Source of the DNA: Cristatella mucedo
Taxonomy: Eukaryota; Bryozoa; Phylactolaemata; Cristatellidae
DNA: 15,000 nucleotides
Direction: 5' to 3'
Assembly (NCBI GenBank): GCA_009760855.2
Contig: WPIO01000088.1
Coordinates: 1,020,001-1,035,000 of the forward strand
Shown here: one piece after another, positions 1 through 8,975 of the stretch
How the letters are laid out: every line of letters starts with the position of its first letter
How positions within the stretch are numbered: the stretch's first letter is position 1
The notes under the pieces: model-generated
Database searches by the model: none
What the model was told of the DNA's origin: nothing
The model's input: the letters and a program-made list of their open reading frames with translations, nothing else
Translations under genes and position numbers: made by a program

Positions 1-102
1 CTATCGTGGTGGCCGTCACGGTCCGGTTCCTCGTTTCCCTAATAAACGGCATCCGTCGGAGCCGTCTAGTACTGTTCGCGATTGCTTGCACAAACTTAAC
101 AG

Positions 103-245
103 TTCGGCCCGGTGGTTAAGGTGCTCGCCTCGACCAAGGTCTGGCTGGGTTCGTGGGCTCGAGCCCCGAGGCTTATGCGAAGCGCCTGAATAGAGATTAA
201 TTTCTCTTGGGGCGCTCTATAAATGAATTATATTTTAAATTTTAA
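103..245 (+). mobile_element. tRNA-derived SINE with an L2-type 3' tail
   Basis: The head has the two internal RNA polymerase III promoter elements of a tRNA: a box A-like tcggcccggtgg at 104-115 and a box B-like ggctcgagccc at 156-166. It is followed by gcgcctgaatagagat and then ggcgctctataaatga, and it ends in AT-rich sequence. A second copy with the same order of blocks lies at 11070-11220. The final GCGCTATA-like block resembles the 3' ends of L2-clade LINEs, which are known to mobilise SINEs that share their tails. Head, body and tail order supports a SINE rather than a working tRNA gene, and no clean acceptor stem is visible. Ends are approximate. Confidence 0.75.
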
Positions 246-396
246 TTTGAGGACGAAAAGCTCGGGCTGCCGTCGTATATCTACTATCTGCTATCCACCA
301 TCCATTATTTCTCTCACTTTTGTTTCTCACTAACATCTCACTATTGTCCCTCGCAGCACCTAATGCTCGTTAGCAATGGTTGATGTTCTATCTCTC

Positions 397-439
<43 letters not shown>

Positions 440-939
440 GATATTGGTCACGAGTCTTCAAAGGCCAACAACCGTAACGTCCGTTATGTTTCTTGAAAAG
501 GACAAATTAAGCAGCTGCCATATCGCATTTGTAACGTTTGTGTAGTGCTCATTGACGGCAAAACACTCGATGGTAAGCTCCTATATGTTATCGTTCGCAT
601 AACAGCGTGAAGAAATTCGACGGCTTCCTGACGAAATCCCGCGCTTGCTAGCCATCGCTGCTAGAACTGCTCCCGTCGAAGGAAGTAGAGTGAGAAATTT
701 TTATGAAAAGCGCCAAACGTTCGGCATTCAATCCGCATCCAGCTTTTGCGTTTTCACCTTTCGCCTGGAGTTTCGCTTTCACTTTTCGCCTTTCACCTGG
801 ATTTCGACCTTTCTCAAGCATCAAAGGCCCGACGACTGCACGGACGTGCGTAGTCGGGGGAAAATAATGTATTCTTCCTCCTCCTCCTCCTCCTTCTTCT
901 GCTCCTCGATAGGAGGAGCCTCGTAGAAGCCTCTTAGCT
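246..939. other. Non-coding stretch, no gene recognised
   Basis: Mixed-composition DNA with an (AT)n microsatellite at 401-435 and a short (TCC)n tract at about 875-900. A 93-codon frame at 645-926 resembles nothing I know, and its C-terminal serine run is simply the (TCC)n tract, so I do not call it a gene. Confidence 0.6.
401..435. repeat. (AT)n microsatellite
   Basis: About 17 uninterrupted AT units. Confidence 0.95.
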
Positions 940-965
940 ATTATATATATATATATATATATTAA

Positions 966-1002
<37 letters not shown>

Positions 1003-1040
1003 ATTATCCTATATTATTAATATATTATTATATTATTATG
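940..1040. repeat. AT-only low-complexity tract
   Basis: About 100 bp made almost entirely of TA dinucleotides, with ATT and TTA interruptions. It can self-pair and probably grew by slippage. A sharp switch to GC-rich sequence follows within about 100 bp. Confidence 0.9.
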
Positions 1041-1439
1041 AGCCTATTATTAGCTATTACGAACATCCACGACAGACCCCAAGAAAGCAGCTGGCATCTA
1101 ACGTGTCTAACGGCGTCGGAATCACGAATCGCGTTCAAAAAAAAGGGGGCGTGCAGGCGCGTACGCCTACGCGCCTGCACGAAAGCATTGCTCGCAGGCT
1201 TTTCTCGGAGGCTGGCCGCCCCCCGCTGCCGCCGCCTCCGCCGCCTCCGGCTCTGCCGCCGCCGCCGGTGAGCCAAAGGCGAAGGCGAACCCGTGACCCG
1301 CGAGGCGGGGCGCTTGCGTGGGCGCATGCGCAGGCGCAGCGGCGGCGGCTTCCTTTCAAAGATGCGCCGATTTAAGCGCCGGCTTGAACGTACGTCGTTT
1401 TAAGACCAGCATGCTACCGTTCAGTCTATTCGTTTACAG
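1041..1439. other. GC-rich non-coding stretch with GCC-type trinucleotide runs
   Basis: The stretch from 1215 to 1270 is rich in gccgcc and ccgcct triplets. That composition removes stops on both strands and produces several overlapping open frames of 74 to 99 codons made of Pro, Arg or Gly runs. None has a recognisable domain. An 11-bp inverted repeat lies at 1151-1180. I see no gene. Confidence 0.6.
1151..1180. repeat. Perfect 11-bp inverted repeat (hairpin)
   Basis: The left arm gtgcaggcgcg (1151-1161) and right arm cgcgcctgcac (1170-1180) are exact reverse complements around an 8-nt loop. The stem is very GC-rich and should fold stably in RNA. No T-run follows, so nothing marks it as a terminator. 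Confidence 0.8.
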
Positions 1440-3585
1440 AGTGGCAGAGATTCCTTTCAATTTACAAAAAAACTCCTAAATATGCACCGTGTTAAGCAAA
1501 GGCTTGAACGTCGCTTCAAAAAATCAGGGTCTGATGCAGATCTAGTCAATTTCAAAGACTCCCTTCGAGTTTACACCCGGAAGCCTAAAAAAGCCAGGGC
1601 TTCTTTTCTCGCTCGAAAACTCTCAAGTCCTGCCAGTCAAATCCAAAACATATTTATAAGACGGTAAAGAATTTACTGGCCAATGCTGAGAGGTCTGACT
1701 CCAGATATTAACGGCTCCACAGAAAAGTGTTCAGCCTTATTTCCTGAAAAAAATGTGCATATTCGTACCTGCATAAAGCCACGTCCGAGTAGAGAAATCG
1801 CGGAATCGCAAACTGTGACCTTCCTTAAAATATTTTCCGAGGTTTCTGCCTGCGATGGGGCTACCTTGACCTTGGTCTTGTAAAAACAGCTCGTCTTCTG
1901 ACGATACTATACCACCATCTCTGTTGTCTTCACTGGCAGACCAACTTTGCCCTGCCATAACCGAGATTTTTAATGCTTCTTTGGAAAAACGGGTCGTACC
2001 CAAGTCCTTCAAATCGGCAATCGTTATACCGATACTTAAAAAGCCTGGATTAGATACAGGTCCTTGCAAACTATCGCCCACTTTTCCTATAGTTTTTTTT
2101 GTCAAAGATTCTTGAAAAAATTGTCACTAAGCAGCTGCTAGCACATATTGAAAAGAATTAAAGGTCATAAAAATTTCAATCGGGGTTCAAGGGGCAGCAC
2201 TCCACTGAAACTGCTCTTTTTTGTGTTAGCAATGACATCCTATGCAACAAAGATGACGGGTATGTCATTGCCCTAGCTCTGCTATATCTATTAGCTGCCT
2301 TCGACACCATTGATCACCATGTCCTACTTGAACGATTGAGAACAACGATCGGTCTGGCAGACGAGTCACTGGCGTGGTTTTTTAATCGTACTTGTCTGAA
2401 CGTGTTCAACCTGTGTCGTTTGGGGTTCAGGTCTCACCCACCAGACCGGTCGCCTGTCGAGTCCCTCAAGGGTCCGTCCTTGGTCCCCCTTGCTGTTCTA
2501 CATGTATACTACACCTCTTGGAAAAGTGATTAAAGCCAATGTAATAGGATATCACTTGTGACGATACTCAGCTGTATTTGTCATTCAAACCGTCGGAACC
2601 TGCTGCAGCAACTAATAAACTGAATTATTTCCTTGCCGACATTCGATCCTGGATGTCGGAGAATTTCTTGAAACTAACGACGATAAAAATGAACTGCTGC
2701 TCACAGGACACCCTAAGTGTGTGGCTGGATTTAAAGGCTTTGCTCTTCTAATAGGTAATGCTGCTGTGCGACCATCACCACGCACTTAAAATTTAGATGT
2801 CGTTTTCGACAACTTCAATTTTAGAAACTTCATTCGAAGGTATGCTTCTACAGCTAGCCATCACGTCCAATTCCTATCTATGATTAGGAGCTGTCTTCCA
2901 CGGTGGCTTGCAAAACATTTAACTACCTCCTTAGTTCCGTCTCGGCTTGATTATTGTAATTCCCTTTTGGCTGGGCTATCTAGAAAAGCAAGTAGGCCAC
3001 TGCAGCTGGCTATGAATATGGCTGCATGGCTAGTTTTCAAATCTCGGAGATTTGACCACGTGTCTCCTTTGCTAAAAGAGATAGAATGGATGCCGGTTGA
3101 TCAACGGATACAAAGCAAAGTTCTTACGCCGACCCACAAGGCTGGCCACGGCTTGGCTCCTTCATACCTAGCTGAATTTGTGCACCAGTTTCAGCCTCCT
3201 CGTGCCCTAAGGTCCTGCATGGACAATAAATCAGCTGCTCCATTCCTTTTCTTAAAGACCGTTTGCGACGGAAGCTTTAGCTGCGCAGGTCTTAGGCTGC
3301 GGAACTCGCTTCCACGATTCTTACGCAACGACAACCACTCTCCTGCTGCCGACTACGGCTCATCCTTTCCAGCGGTCCTGAGCTGCTACTTCCATGCCAC
3401 TCACGATCTAAACTGCTCTCCTGACTTCGCTATGCTTCCCACTTTCTCTTTGCTGCATGAGATTATGTCTGTTGGCTACCGAATGCGAACAGCAGGCCGC
3501 TTAGGCTGCGAGTGCGCTACACAAAACTCCCCTGCGTCAAAACTCACCCACATAGTCTTTATGGTTTTGTGGAGTTACAGACGGA
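1440..3585 (+). mobile_element. Decayed L2/CR1-type LINE, plus strand, 5'-truncated
   Basis: This is the endonuclease-RT linker, reverse transcriptase and 3' part of a non-LTR retrotransposon. The translated pieces follow the usual L2/CR1 order: a basic linker (1482-1667); a block ending in PILKKPGLD just before RT (near 2020-2060); AAFDTIDHH (2294-2320); a GPSLVPL-like block near 2470-2500; DDTQLYL (2560-2580); SRLDYCNSLLAGL (near 2940); and a C-terminal region with APSYLAEF and ALRSC (near 3150-3220). The endonuclease domain is absent. The end near 3585 is set by where homology to the inverted copy at 4834-6170 stops, both ending in ggagttacaga-gg. The 5' edge is approximate. Confidence 0.85.
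1482..3410 (+). pseudogene. Non-LTR reverse transcriptase ORF2, inactivated
   Basis: In a live element this protein would copy LINE RNA at a nicked chromosomal target. Here the frame is broken into at least five pieces by stops and frameshifts (1482-1667, 1683-1883, 1924-2115, 2336-2533, 2880 onward). Catalytic positions have also changed. The aspartate usually found before SAAFD in motif A is read as Tyr (codon 2285-2287, YLLAAFDTIDHH), and the usual Y/F-A-D-D box reads T-C-D-D at 2554-2565. The last piece stays open to 4004, but its part after about 3585 leaves the LINE and runs through a microsatellite. The RT assignment is secure, while the clade (L2 versus a close CR1 relative) is an inference from motif wording. 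Confidence 0.85.
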
Positions 3586-3730
3586 TGCATGCATGCCTGC
3601 ATACATACATACATACATGCATGCATACATGCATACGTGTATACATGCATGCATGCAGACGTGCTGACATGCAGACATGCGTACACGCGTACACGCGTAA
3701 GCACGTACACACATACACACATGCACACTT
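3586..3730. repeat. Degenerate (ATGC/ATAC/ACAC)n alternating purine-pyrimidine tract
   Basis: It starts directly at the 3' end of the plus-strand LINE and is made of atgc, atac, acgt and acac units, almost strictly alternating purine and pyrimidine. The frames through it (Cys-Met-His-Ala-type repeats) are artefacts. Confidence 0.85.
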
Positions 3731-3871
3731 TGGCGGTCATTCTTCGCGTTTGCCAAACGCGGGTGTCTTCGCTGAAAGCGAAAGCGCATCTCTCTGCGCG
3801 ATCACGATCTGCAGCTTTCGCGGCGCGGAGACAGCGAAGCTGCGAGCGAAGGCGGCGGCGGCGGCGGCTAC

Positions 3872-4032
3872 CTCTTGGTTCCTCCTGGTACGCGCACGCG
3901 CTCCTCGCTCCAGCCGCTGCTCTTGTCGAACCTGGCGATGTCGCTGCCCGTGCCCCGAGTCATGTCCGTGTGCAGAACGTGCAGGCTGCCCCGCATCTGG
4001 CTGAAGCCGCGCACGTAGAAGGAGAACGATAT
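3872..4032 (-). CDS. Exon D: middle part of a MAM domain (partial gene)
   Basis: An internal exon of an extracellular MAM-domain protein. It gives 53 codons plus two bases. It begins ISFSFYVRGF, matching the CL-F-Y-hydrophobic-G strand of MAM domains. GSLHVL follows, as in the family's G-L-V strand, and the exon closes with SSGWSEERVRVPG, the usual tryptophan with its hydrophobic strand. The acceptor is cggttgcag before 4032. The donor is gtagcc after 3872; an alternative GT lies 20 bases earlier, and reading on meets a TAG at once. The exon starts in phase 0, whereas exon C ends in phase 1, so a linking exon carrying the expected 'A-L-SP...C' segment is missing or D belongs to a further MAM repeat. 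MAM domains mediate adhesion and dimerisation in receptor phosphatases, meprins, ALK-type receptors and others. Confidence 0.65.
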
Positions 4033-4833
4033 CTGCAACCGAGTGGCGCGAGTGTCGACGTCAACGGCGGTGCACAAAAGACAAGCACTAGCGTCGTCGT
4101 CCGACCGCGACCCGGCGAGACTCGGGGTAGAGCAGCTCGGCGCTCTACCCCGAGCAGCGAAATTCTGCAAAGCAGCGACGCAGGTCGCAGCAGCCAGCGC
4201 AGAGCGGTACAGAGCAGTTCGTGGCAGCACAGAGCCGCCCGGAGCAGAGCAGCCCGGAGCAGAGTGGCGCAGAGTTGGCGCCACTCTGGTCTTCGCTGCT
4301 GTTCTCTGAGAAGCAGAGTGCATCTCAGCGCACTGCTTGGCACATTGCTCAGTGCACTATTCAGTGCTCAGTGTTCAGCGTACTTCTCAGCGCACTTGCT
4401 CTGCACGCTTTTTAACGCATTGCTTAGCTGAAAGAGAAGTGCGATGCTCAGCTCGCTGCATCTCAGCACTCACCTAGTAGCGGCCTGCTCAACGCAAGAT
4501 CAGTCTGCCAATTGCTCAGCGCACTCTGCTCAGCTCTGCTCTGCTCAGCTCGCTCGTCAGCTCAGCTCACTGCTCAGAGCACGGCCATTATCTCGGCGTT
4601 TTTTCCATGCAGCGCGCCCTCAATTTGAGTGGCGAAACGTTTGAAGTCGATCCGTTGCTTCACTGGGAGCCAGTGCAGATCGGCAAGAAGTGGCGTGATG
4701 TGGCAGCGGCGACGCTCACGACAGACAAGCCTGGCTGCAGAGTTTTGCACCCGCTTGCTTGCTTATGGTACTCACACTGTGCCAGTTAACACTACCATAC
4801 TATCCATGAAATGTAATGCAATATATCTCCATC
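4033..4833. other. Low-complexity intron sequence rich in CAG/CTCAG motifs
   Basis: From about 4160 to 4580 the sequence is a degenerate mosaic of gcagagc, ctcagcgcac and cagtgc-like words, possibly an eroded tandem repeat without a fixed period. Several open frames of 60 to 150 codons cross it on both strands, but they are Ala/Ser/Arg/Gln-rich and look like composition artefacts. A 13-bp perfect hairpin sits at 4121-4154. By position this is intron between exon C and exon D. Confidence 0.55.
4121..4154. repeat. Perfect 13-bp inverted repeat (hairpin)
   Basis: Arms ctcggggtagagc (4121-4133) and gctctaccccgag (4142-4154) are exact reverse complements with an 8-nt loop. The hairpin lies about 90 bp upstream of the exon D acceptor in the sense of the minus-strand gene. 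Confidence 0.85.
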
Positions 4834-6170
4834 TGTAACTCCACAGAGTTACAAAGACTTTGTGGGTGTTACGCAGGAGAGTTTTCTATAGCGCACTCAA
4901 AGCCTGAGCAGCTTTCGGTAAGCATTCGGTAGCCAACAGACTTCATCTCACCCAACAAAGAGAAAGTGAGAAGCAGAGCTGAGTCAAGAGAGCAGTTGAG
5001 ATAGTGAGTAGCATGGAAGTAGCAGCTCAGGACGGCTGGAAAAGATATGCCAGAATCGGCAGTAGGAGAGTATATGTCGTTGTGTACTAATTATGAAGAT
5101 GAGTTTTACAGCCTACGACCTGCAGGGCTGAAGCTTCTGTCGCTGACGGTATTTAAACAGAGGAATGGAACAACTAATATATGATCCATGGAGGACCTTA
5201 GGCATGAGGAGGATGAAACTGGTGCTGCAGGTAAGCTAGATTTGAAGGAGCCAAGCCGTGGCGGGCCTTGTGGGTCAGAGTCAGACCTTTACTCTGCGTC
5301 CATTGATCAACTGGAAGCCATCGAAGCTCCCTCAGCAAAGGATGTCAAAAAAGGTCAAAGAAGCTGAAGGTCAAAATATGTCAAAAGAGGTCAAAAGAGG
5401 TCAAAGAAGGCGATGGTCAAAGAGGTCAAAAGAGGTCAAAGAAAGTGACGGTCAAAAGAGGTCAAAAGAGGTCAAAGAAGGTGATGGTAAAAAGAAGTCA
5501 AAAGAGGTCAAAGAAGGTGATGGTCAAACCGCTAGGAATGGTTTTCTAACCTTGCAGCCATATTCAGCACCACCTGTCGCGTGGCCAAATGGATTTTAGT
5601 AGCCAGGCCAAAATAGAATTTAAATAATCCAACTGGGACAGAACCAGTGAACTTGCTCAGTTTCCGGCAAGCCACTTCGGTAGACAGTCCCTTATCTTAT
5701 AGAGATAGAAATCGGACGCGATGGCTAGCTGTGGAGGTAGGTTTCTTAATTAAACTTTCAAAATATATGCCGCAGTCGAAGACAATACTGAATTAAAATC
5801 CGAGCATGCGGCGACGGTCGCACAAAAGTGTGACCTATTAGAAGACGTCACCAATTAGAAAAGCAAAGCCTGCTAATCAGCCGCACGCTTGGAGTGTCCT
5901 ATGAGTAGCAGATCCGTTTTATTGTTGTTAATTTTTAGAATATGTGTCAACAACCAGGATCGAAGGTTTGCAAGGCAAGCATTTAGTTTCTCAGTCAATG
6001 CAGCAGATTTCGATGGTTTAACGACAAATATAGACAAGTATCGTCATTAATGAAGCGACAGCCGATCCCGCGGTTCCCGAATAATGTTTCCCAAAGGTTC
6101 AGTACGAATGGAAAACAGTGTGCTGATACTGTGCATGTACCGCTATACTTACAGTCAAGCTTCATTTACC
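4834..6170 (-). mobile_element. Second L2/CR1-type LINE copy, minus strand, RT fragment to 3' end
   Basis: Read on the minus strand, this stretch aligns along its length with the plus-strand LINE. About 6000-6120 matches the region from the PLG block to DDT (2500-2565). The segment with RSWL and a hydrophobic tail (5900-5970) matches 2640-2700. A CTGTCCCAGTTGGATTATTT-like segment near 5625 matches the SRLDYCNS region. About 5230-5335 matches 3085-3220, and 4834-5055 matches 3365-3585. It is truncated upstream of RT motif B and full of stops. Its 3' end coincides with that of the first copy. It contains a minisatellite (5341-5528) that the first copy lacks. The 5' edge is approximate. Confidence 0.85.
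5341..5528. repeat. 36-bp minisatellite inside the minus-strand LINE
   Basis: Units begin at gatggtcaaa or a close variant and are built from gaggtcaaaa sub-repeats. Successive unit starts at 5411, 5446, 5482 and 5518 give periods of 35, 36 and 36. Because 36 is divisible by three, the plus strand has an open frame encoding a 12-residue Lys/Glu repeat (SKEVKEGDGQ-like). The frame has no domain and lies antisense to the LINE, so I read it as a by-product of the repeat. Confidence 0.85.
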
Positions 6171-7145
6171 GCCCATGGTAAGTGGCAAGAAATTCATTAG
6201 GTTTTCTGGTGGCGCTGTGCAATTATATTATTTATTAATGATTAGAATTTTTTTCTCCGGCTTCGTAAGTGGCACATCCGTCTTTACAGCCGTCCCACGA
6301 AACAAGCTTTGTGTGCCACGTGTCTTCACTCACCACCCACCTAACTAATTTCTCTTCATTTATCGCTCGAGGTGACATCTTCTGGCAGCTATGGCCACTT
6401 GCACTCCGCCTTGAGTGCACCGCGGACGAAGGCGCGATACCGGCGAAACACCACGCTTTCGGCGTAATGGCGAACTTCCGGCGTAAGACGCACTATGTCG
6501 CCTCGCCTTTTCGGGCTTACAGGTGCAGCGAAACACTCGCGATGATTCGCTGCTTCTGCCAATGGTTCGTCATGCCCGAGCATGCCCGAGCATCGCTAAG
6601 CATCCGGCCTCGAGCCGACGTAAGCCTCCTGGGCCGCCACCACAGCGAGCAAAGCGTCTAGGGCGAGTCAGATACTGCCGGATGCAACCACAGGGCAGAT
6701 GGACCGACAGGGCAGCGGAGTCGCCGGTCGGCCGCCCTGCCGCCCGGCCGGATGCTGAGCAAGGCTCTTGAGGCGGAAATCCGGTCTTGGAGTCGTCGTC
6801 GGCATCGCCGTTCGAAGCAGGCGAAAGCCGCCGCCTCCGAAGAGGCCGCGGTGGCGGCCGGCGCTCGATGAGGCGGCCGTGGCAGGCGGCCGATGGCAGT
6901 GGCGGAGCGAGCGGGGCTCCTACCTTACAAGCGCTCGTCGCCGGCCCCGGAAGTACGGGACCTATCAGGTCCGCTCGCTGACCGACGTCGTCGCTTGGCG
7001 GACTCGCGTACAAGTAGAAGCCTGCCGGGAGGAGAGAGAGAAAGAGATGTGATGGCTAGCGCTCCCGGTGGCGTGAGCGGCATTGCTGCGGCCGGCCTAC
7101 GGACGCTGCCACCGCTGCCGCCGCCGAACTCTAGAGAGCGCCTCG

Positions 7146-7181
7146 CCAGCGATCGCTCAGCCAGCCAGCGATCGCTCAGCC
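7146..7181. repeat. 17-bp direct repeat with GCGATCGC palindrome, two copies
   Basis: ccagcgatcgctcagcc occurs at 7146-7162 and 7165-7181. Each copy contains the 10-bp palindrome agcgatcgct. Confidence 0.8.
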
Positions 7182-7410
7182 CTCCTCCGAAGCCCTCCTT
7201 CCGCACTGGACGGAGGGCTCAGTCGTTTTGTGTCCTAGACCGTCGAACGTCGCCAGCCGCCATCCGTCGAGCGTCGCATCTCTGAGCGGACCAATTTGAA
7301 ATCGTGTGGTCGGCGCTCCCCTCGCGGGAGAGCGCATCGGCCGTTGCAGCTTAATTATTGGCTCGGAAGAGATGCCCGCCGAGAGACTGGGCCTCGACTA
7401 ATGGCGGTGG

Positions 7411-7434
7411 CCGCCGCCGCCGCCGCCGCCGCCG
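7411..7434. repeat. (CCG)n trinucleotide repeat
   Basis: Eight uninterrupted CCG units. Confidence 0.9.
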
Positions 7435-7792
7435 ACCGGGGCAATTAAAAGCCGCACGAGCCAGGAGCGATCAGGGGGCGGGGCGGGGAGGGCCAGTGTG
7501 ATACGGCTCTCGCTCCGCAGGCTGCGTGTCCTACCGAGAATCCTAGGCTTCCTACATAGAATTCGACGACCTATAAGTCCAACGACGACGACAGTCCCCT
7601 TCGGCGCCCTTGACCACCGATGGAATAACGTAGCCGCTGAGAAATCGTGACGCACGATGGCAACAGCGAGCCGAGCATCATATGAAACGTTAATCGCAGA
7701 GTGATTGCGACTTCGCTGCAGCGTGACAGAGATAAATAGGGCTAAAGCGCCCGACTTTAGGCGTCAGTACTCATTGCCAAACTCCGATCTGA

Positions 7793-8152
<360 letters not shown>

Positions 8153-8303
8153 TGTGCATGTCACCCATAACCATGTTACGCTTGTTGTCATTGAGCATGC
8201 TACTACCAACCATTCGATCTTGCTTTCTTTGACGCAAATTTCAAGTACGTCGAAGAGTTGAGTTCTCCGAGGGCGCTATATCAAATGCCTGATTATTGTT
8301 ATT

Positions 8304-8352
8304 GTCTCTCTCTCTCCCCCTCTCTGTCTCGCTCACTCTCACACTCTCTCTT
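8304..8352. repeat. Short CT-rich tract
   Basis: Imperfect (TC)n with a CCCCC interruption. Confidence 0.8.
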
Positions 8353-8434
8353 TTTATTTATCGCTGTCTCTATATAACTGTCTGTATCTATATCTTCGTC
8401 TGTCTGTAAAGTAATAGCTTATCTTTTCCAACGG

Positions 8435-8580
8435 CCTCATTTATATAGCGGTAGAATTCGTTTGTGTCTGTCATCCAGTGAGCAACATCCAGTGAAGGAT
8501 AGTCTGCAGCCGGACTCAAACCCGTGGCCAGGGTCGTGAATGTGCACCTATTGCCTTGGTTAAAATTCAGTGCCGATCTG
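8435..8580 (-). mobile_element. Possible third SINE, minus strand, degraded
   Basis: Read on the minus strand, there is a box B-like ggtttgagtcc (8522-8512) in cacgggtttgagtccggc, followed about 60 bases later by ccgctatataaatg (8451-8438), the same kind of GCTATATAAATG tail as in the other SINEs. The box A region is not convincing and the middle differs from the other two copies, so it may be a different family or a very old copy. Confidence 0.45.
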
Positions 8581-8616
8581 TCTGTCAGTAGGTCGGTAGG
8601 TAGACATGTCTAAGAA

Positions 8617-8620
<4 letters not shown>

Positions 8621-8707
<87 letters not shown>
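8621..8707. repeat. (CT)n microsatellite
   Basis: About 43 uninterrupted CT units. Confidence 0.95.
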
Positions 8708-8710
<3 letters not shown>

Positions 8711-8919
8711 CTCAGTCTCGGCGGGCCGAGCAGTCTCTTCCAAGGCTCGCTCTCAATGCTACCTACGTTAAGTTCGCAAGCGCGTCTCCTTTGACCTGGC
8801 CAGCGATGTGGACGGCGATACGATGTGCGAGCGCATGACGCACCGCTGGCCGCTGGCTCTCGCTCGACAATTGAGCTCGGCCGTCACAGGCGCCGGCGTC
8901 GTTGTCGCGAAAGTCGGTG

Positions 8920-8922
<3 letters not shown>

Positions 8923-8975
<53 letters not shown>
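8923..8975. repeat. (GA)n microsatellite
   Basis: About 26 GA units with one interruption (gaaaga). This is the only long GA tract on the plus strand; the other long tracts are CT. Confidence 0.95.

Noticed and set aside
103-166. A tRNA gene, and likewise at 11070-11134
   Set aside because: Box A and box B are present, but there is no convincing acceptor stem, and both copies continue into the same non-tRNA body and tail, so they are SINEs.
3586-4004. The C-terminal extension of the long plus-strand frame from 2880
   Set aside because: LINE homology stops near 3585. The rest is translation of a microsatellite and of the antisense of exon D.
5341-5528. CRISPR array, and likewise the array at 12081-12342
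   Set aside because: The units are contiguous tandem repeats without unique spacers, in an animal-type sequence.
5258-5599. Lys/Glu-rich repeat protein on the plus strand
   Set aside because: It is antisense to a LINE fragment and consists of the 36-bp minisatellite, with no other support.
8783-8910. Candidate linking MAM exon on the minus strand (a frame with HIVSPSTSLA and a possible donor)
   Set aside because: The SP motif alone is weak, and no acceptor gives the phase needed to follow exon C or the right start for exon D.
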